From positions 4,798,001 to 4,862,000 of the forward strand of contig OX638370.1 of assembly GCA_951812925.1 (NCBI GenBank): a DNA stretch of 64,000 nucleotides, written 5' to 3'. The stretch's first letter is position 1; each line of letters begins with the position of its first letter. The notes beneath the pieces are model-generated. The model was not told the DNA's origin, did not search any database, and saw only the letters and a program-made list of their open reading frames with translations. This DNA is from Calliopum simillimum (Eukaryota > Arthropoda > Insecta > Diptera > Lauxaniidae). Below are positions 48,867 to 60,000 of this stretch, one piece after another. Both the position numbers and the translations under genes were made by a program.

Positions 48867-49166
48867 GTGAAACAAATTCACTCACTGAGAACCCCCCACG
48901 ACTATGTTACAGAGATCAAACTGCAAAATCAAAAACACATCATGTATCGTTCAAATAATCAATTTGTAATGCAAACATGTGCTACACTTAAAATGGAAGA
49001 TAGAAAAACTTATCGAAAATTCAAAGCGATAACTTTGCAATTAGCAGATCAAACACGAGAGCCGGAAACAAAGCGTCGAAATGAAAAATCATTAGTAAAC
49101 AATTTCAAAAAAGTCGTAAAGATATCCAAAGTTGAGCAGCACAACATACAGGGGTACTATTATTAA
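48867..49166 (+). CDS. Unrecognised 99-codon open frame
   Basis: An ATG-started frame of mixed composition, Lys/Arg/Gln-rich but not repetitive, with segments such as HDYVTEIKLQNQKHIMYRSN and KMEDRKTYRKFKAITLQLAD. No domain, signal peptide or membrane segment is seen, and I do not recognise it. It could be a chance frame, an old transposon piece or a small gene; nothing around it decides. Confidence 0.18.
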   Translation: MKQIHSLRTPHDYVTEIKLQNQKHIMYRSNNQFVMQTCATLKMEDRKTYRKFKAITLQLADQTREPETKRRNEKSLVNNFKKVVKISKVEQHNIQGYYY

Positions 49167-49726
49167 CTGTTTGTAAGTTCTTTTTAATTTGTTTATAATT
49201 CGTATGGAGTTAAGGAGCTTTGCAAATGAGATATGATAAAAATGTACAAAGAAATATGACAGAAAACGGCGAAACGTATAATGTTCGAAGTTAATTTTTA
49301 CCACAAATGTAAATTTCATTTTGCACAAATCTTATTGATAAATTAACAGCTAAAGTGGTTTCTTTTTTTCTTCTGAAACAGGTTGTTCAAAAAACTACAC
49401 AGAGAATAAGTTGAAAAAAAAAAAAAAAAAAAAAAATCATTAACTCAATTTGGTAGCTGAAAATAAGAGTGAAGAACATGAAATAAAATTGAAATTGGAA
49501 AACAATTAATTATTGCTGTATAAGAACAGCAACTGAATTTTTACAATTTGTTTGCTGCAGATAAAAATAAATAGTAATGAAATTTTATATCACAAATATG
49601 TTTGGTATTGCAGGGTAAAATCAGCAAATAAAGTGCTCTATTTGAATGGCATTTTTGATGAAATCCTGCAAAATTTCAATGAAGTATGTAAATGTGGTGA
49701 TAATTTCTTGATTTGGTGCGTTCTTT
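49167..49726. other. No gene seen
   Basis: Contains a 22-base A tract near 49,413. No protein-like frame. Confidence 0.35.
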
Positions 49727-49903
49727 TTGAAGTGCGTACTCTTTGAAGTGCGTGCTCTTTGAAGTGCGTACTCTTTGAAGTGCGTACCCTTTGAGTGTCT
49801 TCTCTTTGAAGTGCATACTCTTTGAAGTGTTTACCCTTTGAAGTACCTACTCTTTGAAGTGTCTACCTTTTGAAGTACCTACCCTTTGAAGTGAAGTGTC
49901 TAC
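49727..49903 (+). repeat. 16-bp minisatellite
   Basis: Tandem TTTGAAGTGCGTACTC units, about eleven, degenerating to TTTGAAGTGTCTACC and TTTGAAGTACCTACC at the right end. Period 16 with occasional indels. Confidence 0.9.
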
Positions 49904-49959
49904 TCTTATTTCGCTAATTTTCAATCCGGCGAGCTAGCTTTGACGTCGGAGGCAGTATT

Positions 49960-50170
49960 CCAAGTTTTATCGAAATATCTTGCTTCCAAAAAATATTAAA
50001 ATGATTTCAACGGACAGACAGATAGACGGACATAGATATATAGACTCAGTAGGTTACTCCGATCAAGAATATATATACTTTTCTATGCCTGCCACGCCTC
50101 CTTCACCTAGTAAATATACCTAAATATAACTGAAGGACAAAGTAAATATACCCTGGGTGTAGGGTATAAG
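49960..50170 (+). repeat. Fly dispersed repeat with GACAGACAGATAGACGGACA block
   Basis: The series ACGGACAGACAGATAGACGG, then ATATAGACTCAGTAGGTTAC, then GATCAAGAATATATATACTT is a pattern I know from many fly genomes, where it recurs in introns and transposon debris. It ends near GTAGGGTATAAG. The element class is not assigned. Confidence 0.5.
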
Positions 50171-51886
50171 AACACAACAAGAATATTATTTAAAAGAAAT
50201 ATTATATTGCCTTATTGTCTTACTGTTTGCCTATTCCTTTTTAAGAAGTTGTTTTCTGAAAATTTTGATGCCATGTTTTTTTTTTTTTTATTTTATTGGC
50301 CTTCTTTTACTCTATGAGTTGAAACACAAACGATTCAGATCATGTTTTGGAGACCAAGCGTTCCTTTATAGACAAACATAAGTATGTATTTCAAAATAAA
50401 TGTTTTTACGAGTATTTCTTTGCTTTCTCTCTATAAGCACATTTTCTCAAAATTTTGATGCAATTCTTTTCCAAAGTCAAAAATATCTCGAAAAGTTCTT
50501 TACTGTTAATTTACCCTAAAAGAATGTTTGTCTGCATCGCCCCTTTGCAAAATGGTAGCGCTGTAGATGCTCGTTGTTTTTTTTTGTTTGTTTTTTACTT
50601 GTTGCCAGTGCCATTACTTGCCAGAAGCTGAAGCTGTATGATGTAGCACGTATCTAACATGATGTTGTTAATTGAAAAATGATAAAACTTCCAACGTGTG
50701 ATACCCCTTGATGATATTATTGCTGTTGTTGTACAATTTGTATCTATATCTCTAACTGAAGGTGAAAGAAGTAGTAATAATAGCGCTATTGTTGCTCGTC
50801 GTTGTCTCATTTAGAATAATTAAAAATTTGAATTTATTTATATTTTAACTCGGTAACGCCCCGCGCTACTGCCTACCACAATTACCTCTACTCCTCCCTT
50901 TATCTAATTAGGTAGCATGTATCCGCCTGTGTTTGTCATATCAGTGATCATACAAAAACAGAAAAAAATTCAAAGTTTTATTTTTTAATTAAATATTGAC
51001 TGAAGCATTTAAGTTTTTCATTCTTAAAATTGTTGCTGTTGCACATTCATTACCTTGATTTATTACTCATTTGATTTGTATTGTGGCGAAAAAAATGTAT
51101 AACTTCATTATCTATACAGCCTTAGTTTGATTTTTGCATTAGCTTGTCATGCTGAGAAATTGTGGGCGTACGCCAATATTTGCTACAAATTTTGCTAAGA
51201 TATTTATTTTTTTTTTTTTTTATTCAATGCGTTGTGATAAATATTTGTTATACCCCCCACACAAAAGTATTTGCACCATGTATGCATAATAGTTGTATGC
51301 CTTGTTTTTGTCGCCACCACTATGAAACAAGTATTTAACAAATTTTCGCTATTAGCAGTTGTAGGCTATTTAATTAATAATTCGCTTTGAATAATTATGC
51401 CTGTTAACTCTACGCCATTTTAGTTTGAAACAAATAAAAAATCTTTCAATTGTTTACACTTATCGTTATGTGCTTAAATGATTATTTGGTTATTAAACTT
51501 ATCACTGTCACGAATCGCTGGCGTACAAGCGTTACGGCATTATAGTTTTAAAAAAAATTTGAATAATCCACTTACTTTCATGATAATAAGCTTTCGTCAC
51601 TACCTATATAAAGAAAAGTGATCTCTATAAGATGCTTGTTTTAATTAGTACGGTGACTCTCCATTTTCTTTATAGGACTAATTTTCGCACAAAACAATTT
51701 TTCTTCGTAATTGCTTAGTATTTTGATTGAGTTGGAGTCCAATGATCTTTTGGCTCAATAAGTCCAAACACGTTGAATTTCTTTTATATTTATGGCATTA
51801 TAATTAGATATTCAAATAAATTCAGTCACTGGCTTGTTTGGCTGCTGTTTGTTTTTTTGCCCAAACAGAGCTCTAGAAATTAATTA
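50171..51886. other. No gene seen; Tc1 target-site flank
   Basis: AT-rich, with a 20-base T tract near 51,208 and TTGCTGTTGTTG near 50,722. No supported exon. The TA at 51,885-51,886 is the left target duplication of the Tc1 element. Confidence 0.35.
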
Positions 51887-51917
51887 CAGTCCCTTGCCAT
51901 ATTATTAGACTCATGCT
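51887..51917 (+). repeat. Left terminal inverted repeat of the Tc1 element
   Basis: 31 bases, identical to the complement of the right end. Confidence 0.95.
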
Positions 51918-52268
51918 GCAAATCTACTTTTACTTGATATTTCTTGTTGTTAATATGAACTTTTTGTAGATATGTTGGTAGAACTTGGGTTTTTGAATAT
52001 CGCGGGCACTTTTATCGTTTTGGCAACACTGATCATGTTGGTAATCGATGACTCACATCGATTATCGCGAAAATGACATGTAACTTAAAAAAAAAAACAG
52101 AGTTTCAGTTTGATAGTGCAATTCAACAATTTAACGTGTTTCAATAGCGTTTTCTCTTGTAAAACTCTTTTCCATTTCATAAGGTGAGTTTATTGTTGAC
52201 AAAACAACATGTCAAAGTATATATTTACACGTTTTGAGGCCATATTATGATAAAAAAACAATTTCAGA

Positions 52269-53319
52269 ATGGGAAAAGTGTCTGATTTGTCGCCAATAAA
52301 AGTTGGTCGAATTTCCGGTATGCTGGAAGCACGAAACATGTCGCAATACCAAATAGCGCGAATTGTTGGAGTTTCTCAAAGTTCTGTCAAACGAATAAAA
52401 CAAAAAATAGACCTCGGTGAAGATCTGAGAGCCAAACGTAAAGGTGCGTGCGGTCGTCGGAGAATCACGAAAGTGAGAAGTAACCGAAAAATTCGCAATA
52501 TTTGTGTTGAAAATCGAAAACTGCCGATAAAAATTCTTGCAAAAAAAGTTCTTGAAGCCGGCATTGAAGTTTCGCAAAGAACAGTGCAGCGGAGGTTAGC
52601 AGAAGAGGGTCTTATTGGACGTAGACCAGCACGCAAACCAAGACTTACACCTGCTATGATATCAAAGCGATACCAATGGGCACGAAAATACAAGGATTTC
52701 ACGACTGATGACTGGAGGAAGGTAAATAAATGCTATATAACTATATTCAAGTTGTTCTTGTACTGTAGATATTGTTAAATCTAAATTCTATGACATTTTT
52801 CAGGTATGTTTTTCGGACGAGTCGATTTTCCAAGTATTGGTCGACAAATCGCAGTTTGTACGGCGAAGGTCAAATGAGAAATATAAGCCAGACTGCATTG
52901 TGCTGACCATTAAACATCCTCCGTCGGTAATGGTATGGTCAGTTATCAGTTATAAGGGACCAGGGGCCTTATACGTTGTCGAAGGTACAATGAATGCCGA
53001 AAAATACCAGAAAGTTTTGGAAACTCAGCTGCTTCCTCAAGTGAAAAAATGGTTCAAGAAACGAGAAAAGCCAATTTTTATGCATGATGGTGCGCCTTGC
53101 CATCGTGCACACAAAATTACAAAATTTTTAGCTGAAAAAAAAGTAGATATTCTCGACTGGCCAGGAAATTCGCCTGACATGAACCCCATCGAGAACGTCT
53201 GGGAGTTTTTGAAATCTGAGGTTAGGATGAAAGCCCCTACAACCAAGCAAGAGTTGATCAATATACTTAATGACACTTGGAAACATAACCCAGAGATCAA
53301 AATAAAAATTCAAAGCTGA
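52269..53319 (+). CDS. Tc1-like DD34E transposase, one intron, premature stop
   Basis: Exon 1 (52,269-52,721) encodes about 151 residues: a first helix-turn-helix (MSQYQIARIVGVSQSSVKRI), a basic GRR linker and a second helix-turn-helix (VSQRTVQRRLAEEGL). An 82-base intron (GTAAAT...TTTTTCAG, 52,722-52,803) is removed to join W-R-K to VCFSDES. Exon 2 carries the catalytic triad: Asp in FSDES, Asp in MHDGAPCH and Glu in NPIENVWE, with 34 residues between the last two. Splicing is inferred because the intron has frame-breaking stops. A TGA at 53,317-53,319 ends the frame about 22 codons early; the same frame goes on to the usual Tc1 tail MPRRVEAVLAAKGGHTKY with a stop at 53,383-53,385. An 84-base 5' UTR intron (52,184-52,267) is also possible. 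The catalytic core is intact; activity with the shortened end is uncertain. Confidence 0.92.
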
Positions 53320-53551
53320 ATAAGCAGTATGCCACGTCGCGTTGAAGCTGTGTTGGCTGCGAAAGGTGGTCATACAAAATACTGATTTTTGCAAAAAAAT
53401 GTATTTTCATCTAAAAAGATTTCATTTCGATGTAAATTTCTAATTTTCTATGTGACATTTATTGTATTTATAATAAATTTTGACGTTTCATCATGAAATA
53501 GCGTTGTTAATGTCTACTGACGTGTTATAAGCCAGAAAAACTTCATTTTTA

Positions 53552-53582
53552 AGCATGAGTCTAATAATATGGCAAGGGACTG
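53552..53582 (-). repeat. Right terminal inverted repeat of the Tc1 element
   Basis: 31 bases, perfect complement of the left end; followed by the TA duplication at 53,583-53,584. Confidence 0.95.
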
Positions 53583-53589
53583 TACAATA

Positions 53590-53880
53590 ACAACAACAAC
53601 AAAAAGTTCTTGTCGAACCTACTTTCGGAGATATAGCCTGCGGAAGATCGAGATATATCTTTTATAAAAACTATTATGAGTTGGAAACCCCAGAAGGATA
53701 TTTATAATATCAGTTTCATACGAAAGGTATATTAACTGGCTACAAAATCGATCGACAAAAGTTTTTAAACCGAGTTATGGTTTTCGATAACTATGACGAA
53801 TTTTCAAAAATTTTTACCATTTTTTTTTAAAGCACTATTTTTCCAAAAAATGTCTTATTTACCCATAATTTTAGTAACAA
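53590..53880 (+). repeat. Copy of the CCTAGTTTCGGAGATA repeat family
   Basis: ACAACAACAACAAAAAGTTC leads into AACCTACTTTCGGAGATATA, then GGAAGATCGAGATATATCTT and AGTTGGAAACCCC, matching 10,510-10,790 and the arms of the 12.37-kb hairpin. Only one arm is present here. Confidence 0.7.
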
Positions 53881-54275
53881 ATTATGTAAGTATAATCTAT
53901 TTCTTTTCATTTGATATGCAATTTGTACCTAATTTCCTTTACTATCACATTTTTTATAGGAAAACAAAAAAAAAAACCAAAAAAATTTTCATGAAATTAA
54001 GCAAAACATTACAAGACCAACAATAATATCAACAAAAAAACAACAACAACAATAGCGAAAACAGGAAAAAGTTTTGTGTGAAACGGGTCTGAAAATTTGA
54101 TATAATTTTTTGATATCATTTTGACATCATTTTTTGATATCATTTTGACATCATTTTTTGATATCATTGTGATATACGCAAAGCGTCACATTCCGTACAT
54201 CACTGTGATATCCTTTTTAAGTATGTCACAGACAAATTTTGGATATCATTTTGATATAATTTCCTTAATCGGATT
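53881..54275 (+). other. Short ATATC-type repeats, no gene
   Basis: At 54,100-54,180 the unit TTTTGATATCATTTTGACATCA recurs with a period near 32 bases. Nothing coding. Confidence 0.45.
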
Positions 54276-54536
54276 CTTTCTATTCTATTCTATTCTATTC
54301 TATTCTATTCTATTCTATTCTCTTCTATTCTATTCTATTCTATTCTATTCTATTCTATTCTATTCTATTCTATTCTATTCTATTCTATACTATTCTATAC
54401 TATACTATACTGTACTATTCTATTCTATACTATTCTAGTCTATACTATACTAATCTATTCTGTTCTATTCTATTTTATTCTATTCTTTTCTATTCTATTC
54501 TATTCTTTTCTACTCTATTCTATTCTTTTCTACTCT
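54276..54536 (+). repeat. TTCTA pentanucleotide microsatellite
   Basis: About 50 units of TTCTA, pure at first (to about 54,385), then interrupted by TACTA and TTTTC variants. Long pure stretches suggest length variation between individuals. Confidence 0.97.
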
Positions 54537-56350
54537 ATATTGTTCAGCTAAATTTAAATCGACAAACAATTCTCCGAATTTCCAGCTTTAGAGATGCCAC
54601 ACCCATTTGTTCATTTTGGCCCTTTTCAACGTTTTACTGCTGAAGCAACATTATCAACCAAATCTCCTCAATCGCCTCAAGCAATTCTGTATCATGTCTG
54701 ACCCATTTAATAACGCTTTTTTTCAAATCAAGGCATAGTTATTAATATTTAACAAATTTTATTTAATGCAAACATACGATTCTCTCAGTCTAGTCGTAAA
54801 TGATATAAATTGGTTTTTACCATGCCCACTTTCTTTTCGATCTTATGTCGTCCCTCCCCTCCCTACAGAGATTAATTCCCGCAAAAATGTTCGAATGTAA
54901 TACTCTTTTATAGTTGTGTCATTTCAAATAAAATGTAACACTAATCCCAAAATGTTGTTGCTAAAAGTACTAGACAACTTGTTCTCAACTGTATTAATAT
55001 GAAGTTGTACTTATTATCTGACGTCATGAACAAACTGCTACACCCAAATCTTTGTACATGTTTTTGCTATCCACGCAATTTAATTATTTTAATTCAGTTG
55101 TTTTTTTTTTTGCAAAATAAAATTAAGCAGCTTTAGATTTAATTGCCTTTGCATGCGCTTATAACCCACTCAAGGAAATGCCTTCAAAAAAACTAAGTAA
55201 CTAAGTTATTAGGCTGTGGGTTTCAAAGCCAGATACGAGGCAATCCAAGCGAGCAGTCAACCAAGCAAGCAATGAACTAAGCCCCGTTGATGTCGTCGTC
55301 GTCGTTGTTGTCAATTGCAATGCAAATGTTATTGAAGGCGGGTTTTTTCACTTTTTTCATTACTCTGCTACAACAACTTGTTGCATGTTTGTCTACCTGT
55401 CTTGTTCGGTACATTTGTCGCTTGGTCGATTCGTCATAGAACAAGGTAGCACACACATTAAGCATTTAAAGAAATACATAACTCATAGATACACAATTAG
55501 AGTTCTACGCACCCGTTTGTTATTCCGTTGCTTTGAGCTCGTCATAGGAGTGTACAGATGTATGAACATAGTTTGAGTCATTCACTTTGGCTTTAACTTG
55601 TACTTTGAATTAAAGCTGACAAATATTAGCTTAATTTTTTGATTCATCAGCTATTGAGAAATTAACGCTTGGATATGGTGAGGCATGCAGTTAGCTTACT
55701 GGAAAAAAAAGCAAATGTTCACTTTAAAAATTGAAAGTTCATAGAAAAACAACGATCAACAATCAAAATCTAAGCTTATTTCAAAAGAAATTCTAATATC
55801 CATTCACATACTTGTTCCCGGTTTGATTGTGCAAAACCTTCTTTGCTAAGAAGATCTACGCAAACTATCTATTAACCCATTTTGCCAAAAAAATAAATAA
55901 AAAATAAATAAGAAGTGCCAAGTTTTCGATTTTAAGAATCATGTCAGGAGATTTAGGACTATTAATTTCAGCAAAAAAAAAAAAAAAGTGTAATAGCCTA
56001 CATCGTCCCATTTAGATAGCCTGTTTGAACACCGTGATTACTGTCCGCATAATGGAGATTTTAGTGAATATATTTACAAATGAATATATCGTCACTTTTA
56101 GGCCAGATTATCGAAAGTTCAAAACCCTTCAGTTTTGGACTAATGTGGTTTTCTTTTAGAATATTGTTCAATAAAGTTATGTTAGAAGTATGAAATATTA
56201 TTGGATTAATAGTACGATCGCATTGATAAAAATGGTATCGTTATGGTTTCGTCACATTAATTCAATGGTACCAGATATAAGATACACTATTAAATTAATA
56301 GTGACATCACATTTATTTAATGGTATTATCACATTTTTTTGATGGTTCCT
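54537..56350. other. No gene seen
   Basis: AT-rich. 55,270-55,320 has a GTCGTCGTCGTTGTTGTC run. From about 56,190, repeated TTAATAGTRYCATC-like phrases flank the next element and resume after 57,206. Confidence 0.4.
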
Positions 56351-57206
56351 TTAACCCTTTCGAACCGGCTGGGACAATATATCCCAAACACTTTTGAATA
56401 ATTTAACTCGGTTATTAACGTCACTAAAATTGAAGGAAGTAATAAAATCAATGCAATTTTTAGTAACCACTGTTTTTTCTTATAACCACTACAAAGACAT
56501 TGAATCCTGAAAAAATGAATGTTTGTATGTCGGTCTATATGTTCCTTATAGACTCCCAAACAGCTGGACCGATCAACGTAAAAATTTATATTTATAGGCG
56601 CGTGTTTCTGCAACATTAGTTTTTTCGGTTTTTTTTTTTCACCCAAGGGTCCCCCTAGGATGCCGGAACCAAACATTTTTTTTTTTTTCTTTTTGTGTTT
56701 TCTACGCGTTTCATGACTTTTTAAAATATTTTAGTGTAAAAAAAATTTTTTTCACCCAAGGGTCCCCTCTTGGATGTCGGAACCAAAAATTAAAAAAAAT
56801 TTTTATTTCGTTTTTTTCGTGTTTTCTACGCGTTTCATGACATTTTAGAGGCAAAAATTTTTTACACCAGGGGTCTATCTTGGATAAAATTTTTTATTTT
56901 TTTTATATTTTTCGTGTTTCCAAATAAAATTATGTATCATATCTCCGAAATATTTAACGGATATGGATGAGATTTGGTATATGTATGTATTAACAGTATC
57001 GGAATAAATAATTTTCAAGGGGAAAATTAGCGATCCACGTCCTTAAAAAACGTCATATCTCTGAAACTATTTAACGCAGAAAGATGATATTTGGTACGTA
57101 AATAAATTGCATCGGAAAAATTTACATTCTTTGATTTAATTTAATTGGAAATGCCCTGGCCTCTGCACATGAGAACATGTAGCGACGCACACTGGGAAAT
57201 GCTAGT
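56351..57206. mobile_element. Candidate composite element
   Basis: Starts at TTAACCCTTTCGAACCGG (TTAA 56,351-56,354), which resembles a piggyBac-type end. Three units of about 113 bp with CACCCAAGGGTCCCC or CACCAGGGGTC follow (56,640; 56,752; about 56,865), then units with TCTGAAACTATTTAACG, ending CACACTGGGAAATGCTAGT (57,205), which resembles a Helitron-type CTAG end. The two end types disagree, so this may be two elements side by side. No transposase; a 115-codon minus-strand frame is not recognised. Confidence 0.4.
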
Positions 57207-59169
57207 ACTATTATAATCATCACATCAAGGCAATGGTGCAAAGGCAATAAAAAACTATTGAAGTAATAGTATCATCGGATTAATCTTAAGGTACAAACTT
57301 TTAACGTGTTCATAGGACATGCTGAATCAATGCTATCATACTATTGAATGATAGTGAAATACAAAATATTAATATAATGGTTTCCAAATTATTTTTTTAA
57401 TAGTACGGGTAACATTGACTTATTTTAATAGCAAAAACTGATTCATTTTATTGGAAAACCATAATTTTTTTTTTTTTTTTTGTGTAACAAGTACATTATG
57501 GTTAATGTTAATTTATCACTGAAAAATTGACCTCATACAATTTCGCTTGTAAAATTATTCACGTAAATTTATGTTTGCAAATTCGCACTTTACAGTGTAT
57601 TTTTTTAGTAAATTTGCAATGCTGGCGCTCATTGTTTATATTTATTTTGGTCATAAGTTGATTTAACTACTATCAGTGGTGCCCAGCTGTTACTTCTTCT
57701 ATTGACTAACGCCGCCGCCATACGTGGTAATATTTTTAATTTAGTTTTTTTTATTTGTTTTAAAAAGATTTTAATCAGCAATGCCAGCCAGCACCTCAAA
57801 TTGAAAGTTGTACTCTTGATGATGAGCTTTAATTTCACTATAAAACTTTCAGGTTTTTTTCTTTGACTTTCTTTGTCTTCTTGCTGGGTATAAGGGTCTT
57901 GACATTTTATTTGTTTTGTTTGCTCTGCTTTCCCAATAATTTGTCTTTGTTTTCATTACACTGCTATTGGCTGTGACAGCAATCAGCTTTATACCATCAT
58001 TGTCTTCTTAAGTAGCTCAGTTTTATTTACTTTTTTTTTTGTTTATTACAACAAGTGGAATGTCACAGGTATATCAAAATCAACATAACCGTCACCATCT
58101 TCATCGACTTAATCATCAACAGCTTTATTTTTATTATTATTATTACCAATGTTTTCTTCGGTTTCAACAACCTCAACTACGCCAACTCATTCAAAAATTT
58201 TGTTAAATCTTTGCAAGATCTGCAGCTTTTGAAAAGAAGACCTTTTTTAGTCGCCTTGCTCATCACTAGACATAATACTCTCATTCACTCATTACTAGTT
58301 CAATACATACAAAGTGTATTCACGTTAACGTTCTCTGTTAATCAGCAACAATTCAAAAAGTGATGATCGTGTACACTCACAGATCTACGGAATTTCCTGT
58401 GATACTCACTCTCATGCATAAAACTTCACTTTCTACGCTCTTTTTGTGTTGTTATTTCTCTCTCGCATGCTTCGAAAGACTCTAACTTCTCGAAGTGTAA
58501 CTCAAATTTTTGCATTGGCATCATCTGTTGTTACTTTGAAGATACTCGGTTTCAATATTTCGTTTTTGTTTTATTTTCTTTATATTTTTTTATTTATTTA
58601 TATGGTTTCTATTCCAATGCTATTTTTGTACGTTCAACTCGTTGTCGTTCTATTTACAGTATCGTAGGTTTTTTCTGTTTTTTTTTTTAATTTCTTTAGT
58701 TTTTTTTTTAACTCATATTTTTATTTTTGATTTGGCTAACATTATGTTGTTGGCTTAGGTTGCATTGGAATGCTGCTGATTTTTGTTTTAATTTTTTTTG
58801 TTTGCATGTTTTTTACATTTTGTTTTTTTTTTTTTTTTGTTTTTTTGCGGTGTAATGTTACAGTATTTTTTTGCAAGTTCTGAGTGGTGCGTGATTTAGG
58901 TTAAATTGTTGCATATTTACATTTTTCGCATTATAAAAGTTAAGAGGAATTTGCGTCTTTATGCGCATGGTGTATTGCACTTTGATAATGCCTTCAAATG
59001 ATTTGCTGATATGCTTAGTTCATGGTAATGCTGGGAAATGTTTGCATATTTGTAGTATTTGTAGAAATATTGCAAATGCGTGTGTACAAACATAATAAGT
59101 ATATTATACAGGGTGTCAACGTAAAGATTGTGAAGCTTTTGTGAGGTGATAGAGTAGGCCTGACTCATG
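57207..59169. other. No gene seen; T-rich
   Basis: Contains several long T tracts (57,466; 58,675; 58,825) and a CATCTTCATCGACTTAATCA-like segment near 58,100 that gives an Ile/Asn-rich frame without family resemblance. Confidence 0.35.
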
Positions 59170-60000
59170 AGAAGTTGGCACCGTTATTTTCGAAAACCGA
59201 AATTTTTTTTAGAGTTTTGTGTCCGTTGGGAATAGTTCTGGATTTCTTTCACAAAACTCGAAATCGTTCTGCTAAATTGTACCAAAAATAGGAAGTGCAC
59301 CGTTTTTTGCTCAGCGCCATGATTTTCACGTAGAGGAGTTCTGATAACATTTTTGAGCTCACAAGAAAGAGTTCTGGAGTTCGTTATACCTTTTTTTCTT
59401 GAATTTTTTTTTTTTGGTGAAAAAATTTTTTAGAAGAAAATAATAAATTTTGTTAAAAAAAATTTTGATTACAACTCTGGATAGTGGTCGAAGAGTTCTA
59501 AAGAAAATCCTAGAGACATTTTTCTGAAATATTTGTACTTTTCATTTTATTCGAAAATCAAAAAAATTTCGCCATTTTTTCTAAATATCCGAAAATTGAA
59601 ATTTTATCGTAGAGGAGTTCTGATTGGAGCTCTAGGTTGCGCTCAAAGAGTTCTAAAGAAAATATTAAGTAAAAATTTTTAAAAGTATTTGTACTTTTCA
59701 TTTTAATCGAAAAATTAGAAATTTTTTTTTGGTTTTTTTTAAGTATCCGAAAAAGACTATTCGTAGAGGAGTTCTAATTGTAGTTCCTGATAGGGCTCAA
59801 AGAGTTCTAAAGAAAATTCAAGTAACATTTTGCCGAGATATTTTTTTTTTTTTTTATCATTTTAATCGAAAATCAAACAAATTTTCGGTTTTTTTCGAAG
59901 TATCCGAAAATGAAAATTTTATCGTAGAGGAGTTCTGATTGGAGTTCTAGGTTGTGCTCGAAGAGTTCTGAAGAAAATATTAAATAAAATTCGAAGGATT
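59170..60000 (+). repeat. Tandem repeat family, copy 2
   Basis: After a lead segment shared with 43.9 kb, units of about 150-165 bp start CGTAGAGGAGTTCTGAT at about 59,331, 59,610, 59,761 (diverged) and 59,922. Each has GAGTTCTAAAGAAAA and an AAGTATCCGAAAA block. Non-coding. Confidence 0.8.

Larger units (their letters stand above)
51887..53582 (+). mobile_element. Complete Tc1-like transposon
   Basis: The element is 1,696 bases with perfect 31-bp terminal inverted repeats (start CAGTCCCTTGCCATATTATT at 51,887; complement ends at 53,582) and TA on each side (51,885-51,886 and 53,583-53,584), as usual for Tc1/mariner insertion. It holds one transposase gene, 52,269-53,319, plus about 350 bases of 5' and 260 bases of 3' non-coding DNA. 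Perfect ends suggest a fairly recent insertion. It landed just left of a copy of the 12.4-kb hairpin family. Confidence 0.95.

Noticed and set aside
52245..52702. Minus-strand frames over the Tc1 transposase
   Set aside because: Antisense shadows of the transposase.
54121..54438. 105-codon frame rich in LFYSI
   Set aside because: Translation of the TTCTA microsatellite.
56329..56676. 115-codon minus-strand frame
   Set aside because: Runs through repeat units and a TTAA-type end; no domain seen.
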